A stretch of DNA of 64,000 nucleotides from Theristus sp. LFF4_11 (lineage: Eukaryota > Nematoda > Chromadorea > Monhysterida > Xyalidae): positions 85,427-149,426 of the forward strand of contig JASANC010003287.1 of assembly GCA_030248135.1 (NCBI GenBank). The letters are read 5' to 3'. The notes under the pieces were generated by a model. That model worked only from the letters and a program-made list of their open reading frames with translations, ran no database searches and was not told where the DNA came from. The translations under genes and the position numbers were made by a program. Positions 11,635 through 23,800 of the stretch are shown piece by piece. Each line of letters opens with the position of its first letter. Position 1 is the first letter of the stretch.

Positions 11635-14436
11635 TTAAGTCATTTCGGCGGTGGCAGCCATCACGAAACGAGCGTACGTCACCGTGTACTCGGCCGTGAC
11701 GACCATCTGCAGATCGCAACGCGTGTAGTTCGGCAACGCTCGATTCCAGAGGGCGTCCTGCGCCTGCCGACCCACGGTCGATTCGTGGTTCGCCACCACG
11801 CTCATCAGGAAACGACCGGGCCTGCAATGGCGGCACGTTCTCGTTGTGGCCGCATTGTTCTTGCAGTTCGATATGATGGAAGGATTGTGATTCAAGCTGT
11901 TTTGTGGCAATTGTAACAAATCACGCATCGCGTTCTGTCCCGTCAAAAAGCCGCGGACCAGCAAAGTGCAGCTATTTCCAACATTTGGGGTTAGTCTTCT
12001 GAGTCTGGCTGTTTTCGTGCAACCTGGTTGGTTTTCAGCATTGGAATAAATGACTGAGTTCGTCGTCATGGAATTCGTGCACACAAAACACGTTTTGCAA
12101 TGTTTTTCTGGTGCTTGTGTGCTTACTTACCGAAAACACGCGAGCACGCTGCACAACTGCGAGAAGAGACACTCCTGCGCCTGGTTGGTCTCGAAACTGA
12201 CGTAGCTGAACTCCGGCTCCGGCGTCACGTGGATCGTCACGTACTCGTCCTGAGTTGATAAAAAAATGTCAAATCAATAGAATCAACCAGCAAGTTGGTG
12301 CCACCACCGCTATTCGCGAAGCGAGTCAGCGTCAACATTAACAAGTAAACATCAGCGTCTTTGTTTACCGTGTTGCCAATCAGTCCGTTCATGCTGTAGC
12401 CGCATGGCTCAAACAATTTGTCATCGATCGTCGTTCCCGGCGGCACCAGCCGGTCGATGCCGGACAGCTGAAAAACGGCGCTCAATATGTCCGGTCCAAT
12501 TGGTGATTCACAAACACAAGCATTGATTGCCTGTTCCAAGCTCAGCCAATCAGCTTTCTAGTTACCCCAACTGGGTGAGCCTGCGAGACAAAATGCGGGA
12601 CGGACGGGACGGTCCCGTTGCCGCTTCGCAGATCAATTGTCCCGCACTGTCCGTTCAGTTCGGTTGTCCCGTGGCACGCTGTCCCGTGCCGCAACCGAAA
12701 AACCTGTGCCGTGCCCCGCCCCCACATACCTTAGTCGCCTCAGCTCCATTAGCGCACGTCTCCATCGTAAATACGTCCATCACCTGGCGGTCGAGGTCCT
12801 GCATCAACACCTCGAGCGTCTGATCGGCACCGGACAACTGCGGCGCGACGGGCGGATTCAGCGTGTATAGATACCAGCGGTCCGTCCGTAAGCCGCCCAA
12901 ACAATACGCGGTGCCGTCTGCGAAAATGGCGAATTGTTTTTTTTGTGAGTGAGGAGAGCAGCTTTTATTAAGCGGCATTCATGAACCAGTATTTACTGAC
13001 CGCGTAGCTACGCTTTAAAACAGCTACGCGGTCAGTAAATACTGCTTCATAAATGTCGCTTTATTCAGCTGATTGCCTAGATTTAAACTGGTCATACGTA
13101 GCTCATTGGTTCGTATCAGGATCAGCGATCGAAATTCAAAATCGTGCCTAAATTGATCACTAAAACAAAGAAACACAGAAACAACGGTAGATTTTGGAAA
13201 CCGACCAATGCTGGATATTTGACTTTTCCAAACTCACTTTTAAAGAACTTATCCAAGAAGCGACACTCATTGTCGATGTCATTGTGGAGGGCGCACTGTA
13301 GGTCCGGTCGCACAAAGTTTTTGCGAGAGTAGAACACGTTCTGGAAACACAAATAAAAAAAAATACAAATAATACAAATGTAAATTGATCGGTGTTTATG
13401 AAAGTTACAGAAATTACAGAAAAAATAGAAACACGGCACAAACCGTGACGTTCAATTGTTTGCAGTATTTCGCAGCCGCCCTCAGAATCGCCTCGACCGC
13501 GTACAGAGGTCGCGTGGTGCCGCAGGTCTTCAGGATCAGACGTTGGTCGCTGATGAACAGACTGCTTTCGCTGGAAAAACACTGGATTATTAAACAGAAT
13601 ATGTGGTTTTCAAAGATTTAAAAAATTTCGAATTTCAAATTAGATTTCCTGTTTAGGAAGTTCTGAAAAACGTCAAGTAGCATGAGGCCTCTGCTCGTAA
13701 TACTGAAAAACGTTACTCCATGAATGTTATTCCCATTCGTACTTTCCTCTCATTTTAAGCATCCTACCAACCTAAAAATTGGAGTAACTCAAAACGGTAA
13801 GGTAACATTTTCCCAACGAATGGCCGCAGTAGCACCGGTCGCACTGATTGCTCCGTCCCGCCTACCACGGTGCGTGCAGCCAATCAGCAAGCTCAGTTTA
13901 AAAAATGCTGAACAGCGCTCACCTGAGCACATAGGCGTCCATTCGCTTGCTGCTGATGTGACTGACGATTTCGCAATGTGCCCGTCGACAGATGTCGTCG
14001 AGATCGCTGCGTGGAATTCGTCGCAGACTGTGCTCCGGCGCGGTCGACTCGAACCAAATCTCCAGCAGTTTCTCTGTGCCTGAAAGTCAGTTTTTTTTCT
14101 CATTTGCGGCTTCGCCCACCGATTTCGGAAACGCGACGGTACGAAACTCCGGTAGTTTCGTGGAGGCGCGAATGGATGCTGAGATCGAGGTTTAGTCTTG
14201 GGTGTTCAATGCCCTTGTGACGAGAGAATGATTAGCGGCATTCAAAAGTGCAAGTAAGGCTGATTGGCTGAACCATGCTGGTGCGTGGAACCAATCACCA
14301 AATTTTTTTCAAACAATAACCAATCAACGAGATTTGTCAACAAGAAGACCAGACCTTCGAAAAAGAACTCTTCCTTCTCGTGCAGTCCATCCAGCTGCGC
14401 AGTGTCGATTTTGTCTTGACGCAAATGCTCGTTCAT
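11635..14436 (-). CDS. AMD1: S-adenosylmethionine decarboxylase proenzyme
   Basis: Makes decarboxylated SAM, the aminopropyl donor for spermidine and spermine, in the cytosol. Eight exons in transcription order: 14436-14355, 14079-13923, 13570-13444, 13340-13238, 12917-12730, 12467-12369, 12249-12131, 11821-11635, giving 353 residues (the human enzyme is 334). All phases agree. Family hallmarks are present: the N-terminal [14 protein letters not shown] glutamates; the self-cleavage site VLSESSLF, where Ser82 would become the pyruvoyl group; the KTCGTT cysteine (Cys96); FYSRKNF; CGYSMNG with the conserved Ser; and THVTPEP-like [15 protein letters not shown] with the processing His. The start gives a normal-length N-terminus. 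No uORF of the vertebrate type was seen in the ~80 bases upstream. A MITE sits in the intron between 12917 and 13238. Confidence 0.96.
12968..13063. mobile_element. MITE-A copy 2, in an AMD1 intron
   Basis: Palindrome starting TTAAGCGGCATTCATGAACC and ending with the diverged reverse complement ACTGCTTCATAAATGTCGCT. The stem continues inward through GACCGCGTAGC. It lies ~50 bp upstream (in transcription order) of the acceptor at 12917. Confidence 0.85.
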
Positions 14437-14919
14437 TTTTCCGTTTTCCAACGTTTCGTTTTTTTCAGAAGGGCTCAACCGAAAGCGCGACAATAATAGA
14501 GGATATCCACTGTTTTTTTTAGTAGGATAACAATAGATTAATTTGGCGATTTGTTTTTTTGTAAAATTTTATCAAAATGCGGAACCCGTAGGCGCAGTAG
14601 TTTTCGGCCGATGGCAGCCGCGTCACCGGTCGAGCATTGGTGCGTGCGTAAAAAAATTGCGAAATAACCTTCACGTGGGTGAAAAGTCCAAAAGTCCACT
14701 TTCAAATCACCGGTAACGGATGCATGTAGCGGGGGAGCAATGTGGCAGTGAGATTGGCTGAAAATTACGAAAAAACGTTAAATATTACCAAATCGACAAA
14801 ACCAATTAGCATTTTGCGTGGCGATTTCAAATAAAAATAAATTTCAGTTGTCCCGACCACACATGAGCGACTCTGTGGTGAACCATGTTGCATTTTGCTG
14901 TAACGCAGCAATCCATGGT

Positions 14920-15558
14920 CCGGTGTCACGATTTTATTTCCCCGTGTTTTTATTTCCCCGTACGGGGATTTAATCATGGTGCTAAATCCCCGTACGGGGA
15001 AAGGACTATGGTGTTAATTCCCCGTAGCCGTTTTAAAAACCCCGTATGCAGTATTTTCAAATCCAGCTGAATACAGGCTGTCACATGCACACAATACAAC
15101 GCGAATCCGTGTGCGGTGCAAATGGTAACGTATCACAAATATCACTTCAACAATAATGTGAAATAAAGAGAACAAAGTGGACGCAAACAGAAAAACACGT
15201 ATCGTGTGAATGACGTAATGGTTACTGGCCACAGAAGTGTCTGTGTTTCAAAAACTGTTGAATTTCATGTAATGTTTAGCTCGATTTATACAATTTGCGT
15301 TGTTGTTGTTTTGTTCTATGCTATTTATTCAAAAAAGGTGCACACTACGATTTACACTGCACCGCACACGGATTCGCGTTGTATTGTGGGCATGTGACAG
15401 CCTGTATTCAGCTGGATTTGGAAATACTGCATACGGGGTTTTTAAAACGGCTACGGGGAATTAACACCATAGTCCTTTCCCCGTACGGGGATTTAGCACC
15501 ATGGTTAAATCCCCGTACGGGGAAATAAAAACACGGGAAAATAAAATTGTGACACCGG
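14920..15558. mobile_element. TIR element 1 with ~200 bp inverted ends
   Basis: Starts CCGGTGTCACGATTTTATTT and ends with its reverse complement. The arms contain repeated palindromic blocks built on CCCCGTACGGGG and extend inward past GCTGAATACAGGCTGTCACA. No coding frame. It abuts element 2, sharing CCGG. Confidence 0.85.
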
Positions 15559-16952
15559 TGTCACGATTTTATTTCCCCGTGTTTTTATTTCCCCGTACGG
15601 GGATTTTACCATGGTGCTAAATCCCCGTACGGGGAATGGGCTATGGTGTTAATTCCCCGTAGCCGTTTTAAAAACCCCGTATGCAGTATTTCCAAATCCA
15701 GCTGAATACAGGCTGTCACATGCCCACAATACATCGTGAATCCGTGTGCGGTGCAAATGGTAACGTATCACAAATATCACTTCAACAATAATGTGAAATA
15801 AAGAGAACAACGTGGACGCAAAGAGAAAAACACGTATCGTGTGAATTACGTAATGGTTGCTGGCCAGTGGCCACAGAAGTGAAACACTCACTAACTAGTG
15901 TGGCATGTTCACCCAGGTGCATAATTACGTCACAGTTATCGATACATGACTACACAAAATGTCCCAGTCATGGACCGTTTTGCATTTGCAGACTGTTTTA
16001 TTCATGCTGTTCGGTTGGTAACGTTTTAGATTGTTCAGTGCTTTGTTGATAACGGTTCGATTCAATGTTACAATATTCTTGTTTTGACTGTATCAGCAAT
16101 CACTTGGTCCAACTAGCCCTTTACGAAAGCTTTTTTTCTCTGTCAATTTTGTTTCGTTTGCTCTGCTGGATTGTTTTCACTCATTGAACATTTTCAAACG
16201 TGTTTTTGTTTTACTTTTTGGTTCTGAAAGTGCACTTCACCCAATTTTTTTGCTAGTCACCAAGCAATGGATCCGCAGCTGTACCAGGAGGTTGTCACGT
16301 ATTTGACAAGTCCAGAAAATGATTGCATTTATTCGGATTGGGTGCTGAAGCAGCACGTCGAAGGCGGCCAAAACAAGCGACACGTGAAAAAGGACTTCAG
16401 GGTGCGATATGCGCCTTACACGTACGAAGAAGGATTTCTCTACAGGACGAAGCGCGTCCGACACAAGTTGGAGGATGGCGAACACGTGTGTGTTCTGAAT
16501 CACATGACTTATTCACTGAATCCTGAATTTATACAATTTGCGTTGTTGTTGTTTTGTTCTATGCTATTTATTCAAAAGTGTTTTATTTTTGTTTTTTCCC
16601 CCAAAAACAACACTGCTTTTTGTGTTGTTCGAATTGCACATGTGCTCCTCACTTTGCACCTCTTTCTCACACGTGACAAATTTATTTCCTCAAGTGTGCT
16701 CCACGTCCTCTTATTTCTGCATGTGAGTAAAATGCACACTACGATTTGCACTGCACCGCACACGGATTCGCGTTGTATTGTGGGCATGTGACAGCCTGTA
16801 TTCAGCTGGATTTGGAAATACTGCATACGGGGTTTTTAAAACGGCTACGGGGAATTAACACCATAGTCCATTCCCCGTACGGGGATTTAGCACCATGGTA
16901 AAATCCCCGTACGGGGAAATAAAAACACGGGGAAATAAAATCGTGACACCGG
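15555..16952. mobile_element. TIR element 2, same family, with internal ORF fragment
   Basis: Same terminal sequence as element 1 (CCGGTGTCACGATTTTATTT and its reverse complement ending at 16952), but 1.4 kb long. The interior carries about 900 bp not in element 1, including the frame at 16267. The family appears non-autonomous here; no transposase catalytic triad is visible. Confidence 0.85.
16267..16518 (+). pseudogene. Integrase-like N-terminal fragment inside TIR element 2
   Basis: An open frame starting MDPQLYQEVVTYLTSPEND runs for about 84 credible codons and then merges with repeat sequence (the formal stop is at 16791). The pattern of a short helical segment, a Lys/Arg-rich stretch (NKRHVKKDFRVRY), then an aromatic GFLYR turn resembles the region before the zinc-binding domain of Gypsy/Ginger-type integrases and KRBA2-like host proteins. 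This is recalled family resemblance, not a search. No HHCC zinc finger or DDE core follows, so it is at best a fragment. Confidence 0.4.
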
Positions 16953-17004
16953 CACATCGCACGGGTATGGTGCAGACAATCAAGACTCGTATCAAAGTTG
17001 CACC

Positions 17005-17160
17005 TACAGTCGAACTCGATAACATATCCAACCAGCTGATTGGTTGGTCACGTGATGCATGGATTCTGTGCAAACGAAACTCCGCCTCCACAGCAATTCA
17101 CGCACAGAATGCATGCATCAACCAATCAGCTAGTTGGATATGTTATGGAGTTCGACTGTA
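17005..17160. mobile_element. MITE-C copy 1 (CCAAT hairpin)
   Basis: Begins TACAGTCGAACTC and ends GAGTTCGACTGTA. Inside each arm is CAGCTGATTGGTTGG or its complement, i.e. a CCAAT box on both strands. TA flanks and a CAGT-type terminus fit a Tc1/mariner-derived MITE (inference). Confidence 0.85.
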
Positions 17161-18682
17161 TGTAATTATCATTTTTTAGGTTCTGCGACTCAATGGGTTT
17201 ATAGGACGTGAAAGGATACTAGTTTCAATCTTCATGTGGCAAGTCACAATCGCCATCGACCCTATTTAACGGACTCGGATCACTTTGCCAATTTTGAATT
17301 CCCGCGTCATGCATGAAATTGCTCACCTATCATTGCGCGCATTGAGTCTCGGGAGTCGGCACCAAAATAAAAGATCATATACCTATGAGATGCAGCTGTA
17401 TACGAACGGAGAGCGCTGCGTTTCAGCTGAGTTCAGCGTTCGACTGTGGACGACGTCGCTTGCGCCTGTTTGGCCCTGCTAGGGTGGTCGGAAACGAGTG
17501 TAGCTGAATCGTCGCTGATTGACGCGCATAAAGAGCGAACTGCTGCAGTGCAAAAACACAACACGACCTCGCGAACATTGGCCAGTTTTGCGGGCGCCAA
17601 TTAATTCACCCGCTGCGGATAAACAATAACAATGGCGCTTCTCTGATAAAAAGGTGTGCGCGAAAACAACGACGACTTTCTGTCCACTATTATTATTATT
17701 GCCCGGGCCAATCTGTCAAGCCTGCCGGAAATTGTACTCTTTCAAATTTGTGCGCTGCCTCTGTGCGTTTCTGGGTCTGACCAACTTTTTCATCTTCGTT
17801 TTCGGTCGCCCGCTTCCGGCTTTTCGAGCTCTGCCAACTTATCATCTCAGTTGGACTTTTATTATTCCTCAACAAACGTGTTGTGCGGTTTTGTCAAAAA
17901 AAAAACAATTCTGTCTCGCCCAAGTTTGCTTGCGTGTGCGTTCTTTGCGTTCTGCTTCCGAGTTGACCACCAACAAAAAAGCGAAAACCAGCCCATATAT
18001 TGTCTCGTGGAAAAACGTTGTGTTTCCGCGAAAACAATTGTTGCACAATATGGTGATTTTGTGGTTTTTGGTGTCACCGCGCCAGTCATGTGCTGCGGTA
18101 AAAAGCGTTTGACAAACTTGAACCAGTTGCTGTCATCGCTTTTGAAGTAGATCTGACCTAGACCTGACTTTTCTGTTTTCCATTTGCACTAAAACACCAA
18201 AGTCCACTAAATTGGTGTGCCAATCTTGTTTGAGCCAAGCCAATTTCAATTCAAATCATTCAAACGACTCGCATTGATTGGCTGGTTGGAGTTGTGAAAT
18301 TGTGAGGCGCACGTGAATACCTGCTGCTTAAAATTGAGCAACAAAATGAAAGTTCAAAAAACACTCACGTCAGCTTCGTGTTGCTGGTTGGCTGACACAC
18401 GGTTGCTGTGACGGGGGTATCAACAAACTGAATATACGCTCACAAAGACGCAAACTCCGTCAATAAGTGATGCGACAGCGACAGCGCAAGATTGTGATCT
18501 GCAAAAACCGGATATAAAATCACTGTTGACAACTGGGCTACACTCCGAAAACTGTTGCACTGGTTTTTTTCGGCTGCTTTCTTTCATCACCCCAGACGCG
18601 AAACAGCCAGAGAAACCCTGCCCAGTTTTTAATACTTTCGAAAATGCCAATGGGAAAGTGCCAAGATATCATCCTGCAGACC

Positions 18683-18767
18683 TAAAGCGGCATTCATGAA
18701 GCATTATTAAATGTGTTAAAACATGGCTACGCAGTCGCTAAATACTGCTTCATGAATGCCCTTTAAG
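18683..18767. mobile_element. MITE-A copy 3
   Basis: TAAAGCGGCATTCATGAAGC on the left, GCTTCATGAATGCCCTTTAA on the right, about 85 bp in total; left arm slightly shortened. Confidence 0.8.
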
Positions 18768-20345
18768 TTTTCACTGTTGTTGCGCTGAATTTTCCATTTT
18801 CACATGAAAAGGCGTGCGATTTCGAAATAAAAACAAAGTGACAACAAAAGACATGTGAATAACGCCACGTAGTAACATTAAAGCAAACAAGTGTGCTTTG
18901 ATAAGAAAACAACTGATAAACACAAGTCGTTTACATCAAAGCACTGCAACAATGACGGCATGGACGACCTGATTGGTTTAATTTTTGCATTATTTATTAT
19001 GATGCAGCAGCCAATCAGCGTGCGGCATTTTTGAATGCAGAAAGTGCATGGTTCAACTCAGCCAGATAAAAATAAACATAAAACAGCTATCTATTTACCA
19101 ATGGCGCTGCAACAACCATAACAATAAAACAATAACGATTTCGCAATATCACTTTTTATCAAAGTCCACCAAATGGTAAGTGAAGAACTAAAAAGTCAGT
19201 AAGTTGTATTTTTTTTCAAAGCGCACTGCACATATGTCGCCTGAAAACAGAGAAAACTGGCAGTTGCAAAAAACCTTTGAATCTTGAAAGCGTCCAAACA
19301 ATCATCGCGCAGCTTTTATGATGTTCACCAAATGGCATGTGTAAAGTAAACAGGACAAAACAAAACAAAAAAAACGAAATGTGCACGGGCATCCTGTGCG
19401 GTTTCTGGTTGCGATAGAATTGAACTGTTTTGAGAACTGGTCCTGATGAAAGTTTTTCGAACAGAACAAAAAAATGGCTGCGCTAAACCTTCTCAAAACC
19501 CACTTTTCTTTCTAAAGTGGAGAAAATTTCATTCGAGACTTTCACGAACGTTTAAAGATATACAAAGATCCATGCGCTTTGCATGCGCCGCTAACACAGG
19601 GACATACGATCAGCTTTTTTCGATTGGAACGCTTGAAAAAATCTCTCAAAATCAACCACCATCGAAACCCGGAACAAAACAACCAGGCCAACGAACGCAG
19701 ACACAAACATAAAATGGCAAGCTGTATACTGGTTCTTTGCTAAACACCAGCTAAAATTGTCCAGAGTACCACTCGGTTGGACACGACGTAAAAAAAAATA
19801 TGATTTCATCCTCTCCAATTCGTGTGAGAACTGAAAGCGTGTGGCAACACAAAATACACACCAGCGCGTAAACAGCGCAGCCAGGGCTGCTCTGCCACTA
19901 GGAAGCTGGCTCACTGGAAACCGGCAGCTCCGCTTTTGTGGAACTCTAGTCAGCCATTTTCACCGTTGGCAGCTGTGTTCAAAAATTATCTTACACGATC
20001 AAAGAATGGTTTTCTGCACTGAAGATTGTTGACCTGACGAACAGCTTTGCTCACTCATACCGGTTTGACCAACGAGCATGCGTCCGATTCAAATGCAGCC
20101 AATCAGTGAACTGTTTGCAAAGGTACGTTTCCGACCGAAATGGGTGAAAATTGCACAACAGTCACAGGAAAAAATGATAGAACGTGTGTGTGTGTGTGTG
20201 TGTGTGCGGCTGGGTACGCGTATGTATGCATGATGCAGTTTCAGTTGGGAAAAGCTGGTTCATATGTGAAGAGAGTTAGCCCATAGCACGATCAATAAAG
20301 TTGTCCTATAAATACAGCATAGAACTTAGCGCCAGTCCACAGTTC

Positions 20346-20518
20346 TACAGACCAGCTCTGAAACATATCCAACAAGCCGATTGGTTGGTGGTCACGTGAT
20401 GCACGCATTCTGTGCAGGCATTGCTGTGCGAGGTGGAGTTTGGTTTGCATTCGCACAGAAAGCATGCATCATGTGACCACCAACCAATCGGCTAGTTGCA
20501 TGTTTTAGAGGTAGACTG
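20346..20518. mobile_element. MITE-C copy 2
   Basis: Diverged outer ends (TACAGACCAGCTC / GAGGTAGACTGGA) but a well-kept stem: CCGATTGGTTGGTGGTCACG and its complement, followed by GATGCACGCATTCTGTGC. Lies just beyond the PPIL4 stop codon. Confidence 0.75.
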
Positions 20519-20893
20519 GAGCTGGCTTTTAGCCAACGCTGCTAGCAAGCATCTGGTCTGGACTAAAGCAATTACCAAGTCCAATGAAAACAAGAAAAAC
20601 CTCACTTGTAATCGTAATTTTGGCATTATTTTGCCCATGCACTTCAGTGCTAAATAAAACTCAGCTGAACTGAACTCTGGTTGTGGTGCTGAGAGATCAA
20701 AACAAAACCGAATCAATTTCGATAAGCCGAACCATGGTTTCGTTGTCGACCGCGAAAACTGTCCACACACATTCACAAAAAGACCTCCACACAGCCGACG
20801 GTGGTTGATCGATTTTAATTTTTTTTCAAGTTTATCAAAACACAACAACAATGAAAATTTTGAAACAAAAAAATACAAATCATCATGGAACAA

Positions 20894-23800
20894 TCACCGT
20901 CGTCGATGATGTTTCGGCGATCGCGATTTCCGGCCGGATCTACGATCACCATCACCATTGTCTCTTTGTTTGCGACGATCCACGTCTCTCGAACGAGACC
21001 TTCTAGTTCTCCCACGTTTCTCATTGTTTCTGTCCGCGGGGCTGCGACAGCGGCACGCCCGTCTTCCTACTTCACCCGGGTGATCTGATGATCGTTTCTC
21101 GGTTTCCCGTTTTCTTGATGACACTGGTGAGCGAGACCGCTTCCTTGCATTGGAATTCTCGTGCTCTTGATGGTGGCGCTGGCAAAAAAAACAGAAAAAC
21201 GTTGATTTTATCGCGTAACTGGAGTTAAATTGAAATCATGCTGTTTTTTACGTAAGCCTCAGCCGACAAATCAATATGCCAATCACCACATAGAATCAGA
21301 ATCGATCGTCAGCGTTATGGTGTTCAACCATCATCGGCTAACAGATTTTTTTTAAATGAAAAAAAAGTTCCACGAACATTTTCTCGTCGCTGATTGTCTT
21401 GGTCACGACGGCGCTCTGATCTATTCTGCGAGCCTTCAGAGGCGTTTGATTGGCCTTTCGGTCGATTTTCAAAGCGCTCTGATTGGGCCGCTAGGCCGCT
21501 TTTGTCTGCAGTGAAAATGAGATGCATATGTGCGTTGACTAAAACGAGCCGATTCAAATTCTGAACTCCCTTTGATGATACAAGTTATAGATATTTCCAC
21601 ACAGAACCACAACTTTTCAAACAAATCCGCACTTCAAAACTGATAAAATCGCATATTGTTCATCGATAAAAAGCACCGATTTGGGTCTCCGAACTACATG
21701 CTGTTCATACAGTTTCATCGGAGTTTACTGCTTTTTCGCGAAATAAAATGGATGGATGGATGTGCAGCTCAAGCGCACTCAATAATTCAGTTCTTCTCAT
21801 CACACACAAAAAGCCGAACCGTTCGCTCTTTCCCACTGGTAGTTCTTTGCGACCGATTGACTGAAGTCGACGTGAATACGGCGATCGTCAATGAGCACGT
21901 TGTCCATCTTGAAGTAGGCCGCCTCGCAGTCCTCCGCTCGTTCGAACTCAACGAACGCGTACTGCAGCGAATTGCCGGTCTTGCGGTCGCGGATGACCTC
22001 GCAGCTTGCAAGGGAGAGCAATTATTGTTGCTATTTCGTGACTGATTGATTGATTCTATTCGGCACATTGTAAGTGTCTGGCATGTGCACAAGGAAAACC
22101 AGTTTCCCAACCAGCAAAGCTGCGCACACAGCCGTTGAATCTATCATGTCTCTCTTCACCTCTGTTGTATTCAACTATAAGCTGATGATTGCCTGCCGCA
22201 AAGCAATCAGTACGTTGAATAGAAACAAAGTCGATGGTTTTTTAAATTACCATTTCACTTTGCCGAAACGCGAGAATATGATCTCGAGATCCTCATCTGA
22301 GGTGACGGAGTTCAGTTTGCACACAAACAGCACGTTGTCTGGAGGCGCTTCGTCCTCGTGTTTCAAGTCGCCAATCTGTGTGAACACCATTAAAATTATC
22401 AAGTTATCAATCACCAATTGGCAAAATTCTATTGGACCAGCCAACTAGCATTCCAAAAGTAAAACAACCAATCAGTGCTGATTTCGCTAACGCGAAATAA
22501 GCCGACATTTCAAAAACGCGACTCTTCTGTATACCACCAATATAATTCAATTTAAAGGCCCGTTTATACTTGACGTATGCAGACGTACGTCAGGTATGAA
22601 CGGTAGTATGCAATAACATGGCACCTAAAGTGACGTGACGTGCCGTGCCGTATGCGCATACATCAGGTATACACGGGCCTTAAATGTGTTGCTTTGCTGT
22701 GCATTTGCACAATGTGGCAATGCAATTGAAGTTTTTTTCAGAAAATTAGAAAAAAACTGCACAACTAACGATGGTCAAAATCTGTTTGCGTGCGCGAGCG
22801 TCCTTCTCCTCCATGGACTCGTGTATTTCTTCGATCGTCTTTCCCTCATCCGGATTTACGAGCTCGTCCACGCCGAGGCGATTGCTCTGAAACAGTTTCG
22901 GGCCCGTTCGTTCTCGTGGGGCATTCATGAAGCAGTATTTAGTGACTGCGTACAATCAATCTCGCTAATATATGCAACTACCTGATTGGTTGGTCATAGC
23001 AACTCACAGCGCTGATTGGTTAATCATGAGGTGTTCTCAGCGCTTATTGGTTGGTCATGATGTCATGTTTGCGTCATGTTGCATATATTTTCCAGATGGA
23101 CTGTAGCTATGTTTTAATATGGCTACGCGTCATTAAATACTGCTTCATGAATGCCGCTTAATTCACCTCTTCAGCGTTTTATACCATCTTCATTCAGCAC
23201 TGTAAAACACTTCCGAACAGCCTCAGTAAATCGATTTTAACGAACGTTTAATCATGACACGATCGGTCAGAAGGACCTAGGTTACACAACATCATTGGCT
23301 TGTTCATTCAAAAGCCCCCCGGGAAGGGTTCGAACCTGCAAAACAAGGCTCATTGGAATCAGAATCTAACGCCCTAAATCGCTCGCCCACTGTTCTGTAA
23401 GATTGTCTTGTTCTTGTTGAAATCAGTTTTCTTTTTATTGCCTTAAAATACAAGAAATGCGACACAAACTTTCAACATTTCCGGCGTGGGTGACGGCGAA
23501 CGAGAAGGCACACGCAGACGTTTCGGGTCATCGAACGGATCGTCCAACACAATTGTGTGCGAGATTCTGGACAATGCAATCGCGGGACAGGCTTTAGTGA
23601 AATAGTGAAACCACAAGGTCTACAGTCGAACTCTAAATTATCGGGAATCAGCTGATTGGTTGGTGCTTTCTGCACAGTTGTTCCAGAGCCGCGGGGTTGG
23701 GGGGGGGCCGATATAGATAGCTGGAGCAAATTTTCCAGATAGCTAAAAAGATAGCTGGAAAATTTTCGGGGGGGGGGGCGCGGGGGGCCATGTGACTTTG

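Larger units (their letters stand above)
14437..20893. other. Transposon-rich intergenic region
   Basis: Between the AMD1 start and the PPIL4 stop I find no credible gene. It contains the two adjacent TIR elements at 14920-16952, MITE copies at 17005, 18683 and 20346, a dispersed repeat at about 17170-17345 that recurs inverted near 28670-28760, and a (GT)n microsatellite at 20185-20206. Two overlapping frames of ~150-165 codons at 17.65-18.15 kb lack a recognisable domain and are not called. Confidence 0.65.

Noticed and set aside
17656..18150. Open frame of ~165 codons with a faint F-box-like LSSLPEIVLFQI
   Set aside because: A second frame overlaps over the same DNA, no splice partners or conserved motifs are visible, and base composition is like the surrounding spacer.
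20185..20206. (GT)n run as a regulatory element
   Set aside because: A short microsatellite with no supporting context.
23320..23400. tRNA-like sequence on the minus strand with GGTTCGAACCC and an A-box-like GGGCGAGCGATTTAGG
   Set aside because: The T-arm and D-arm motifs are good, but the 5' and 3' ends cannot pair into an acceptor stem and the anticodon stem has a mismatch. It is probably a tRNA-derived remnant in a PPIL4 intron, not a tRNA gene.
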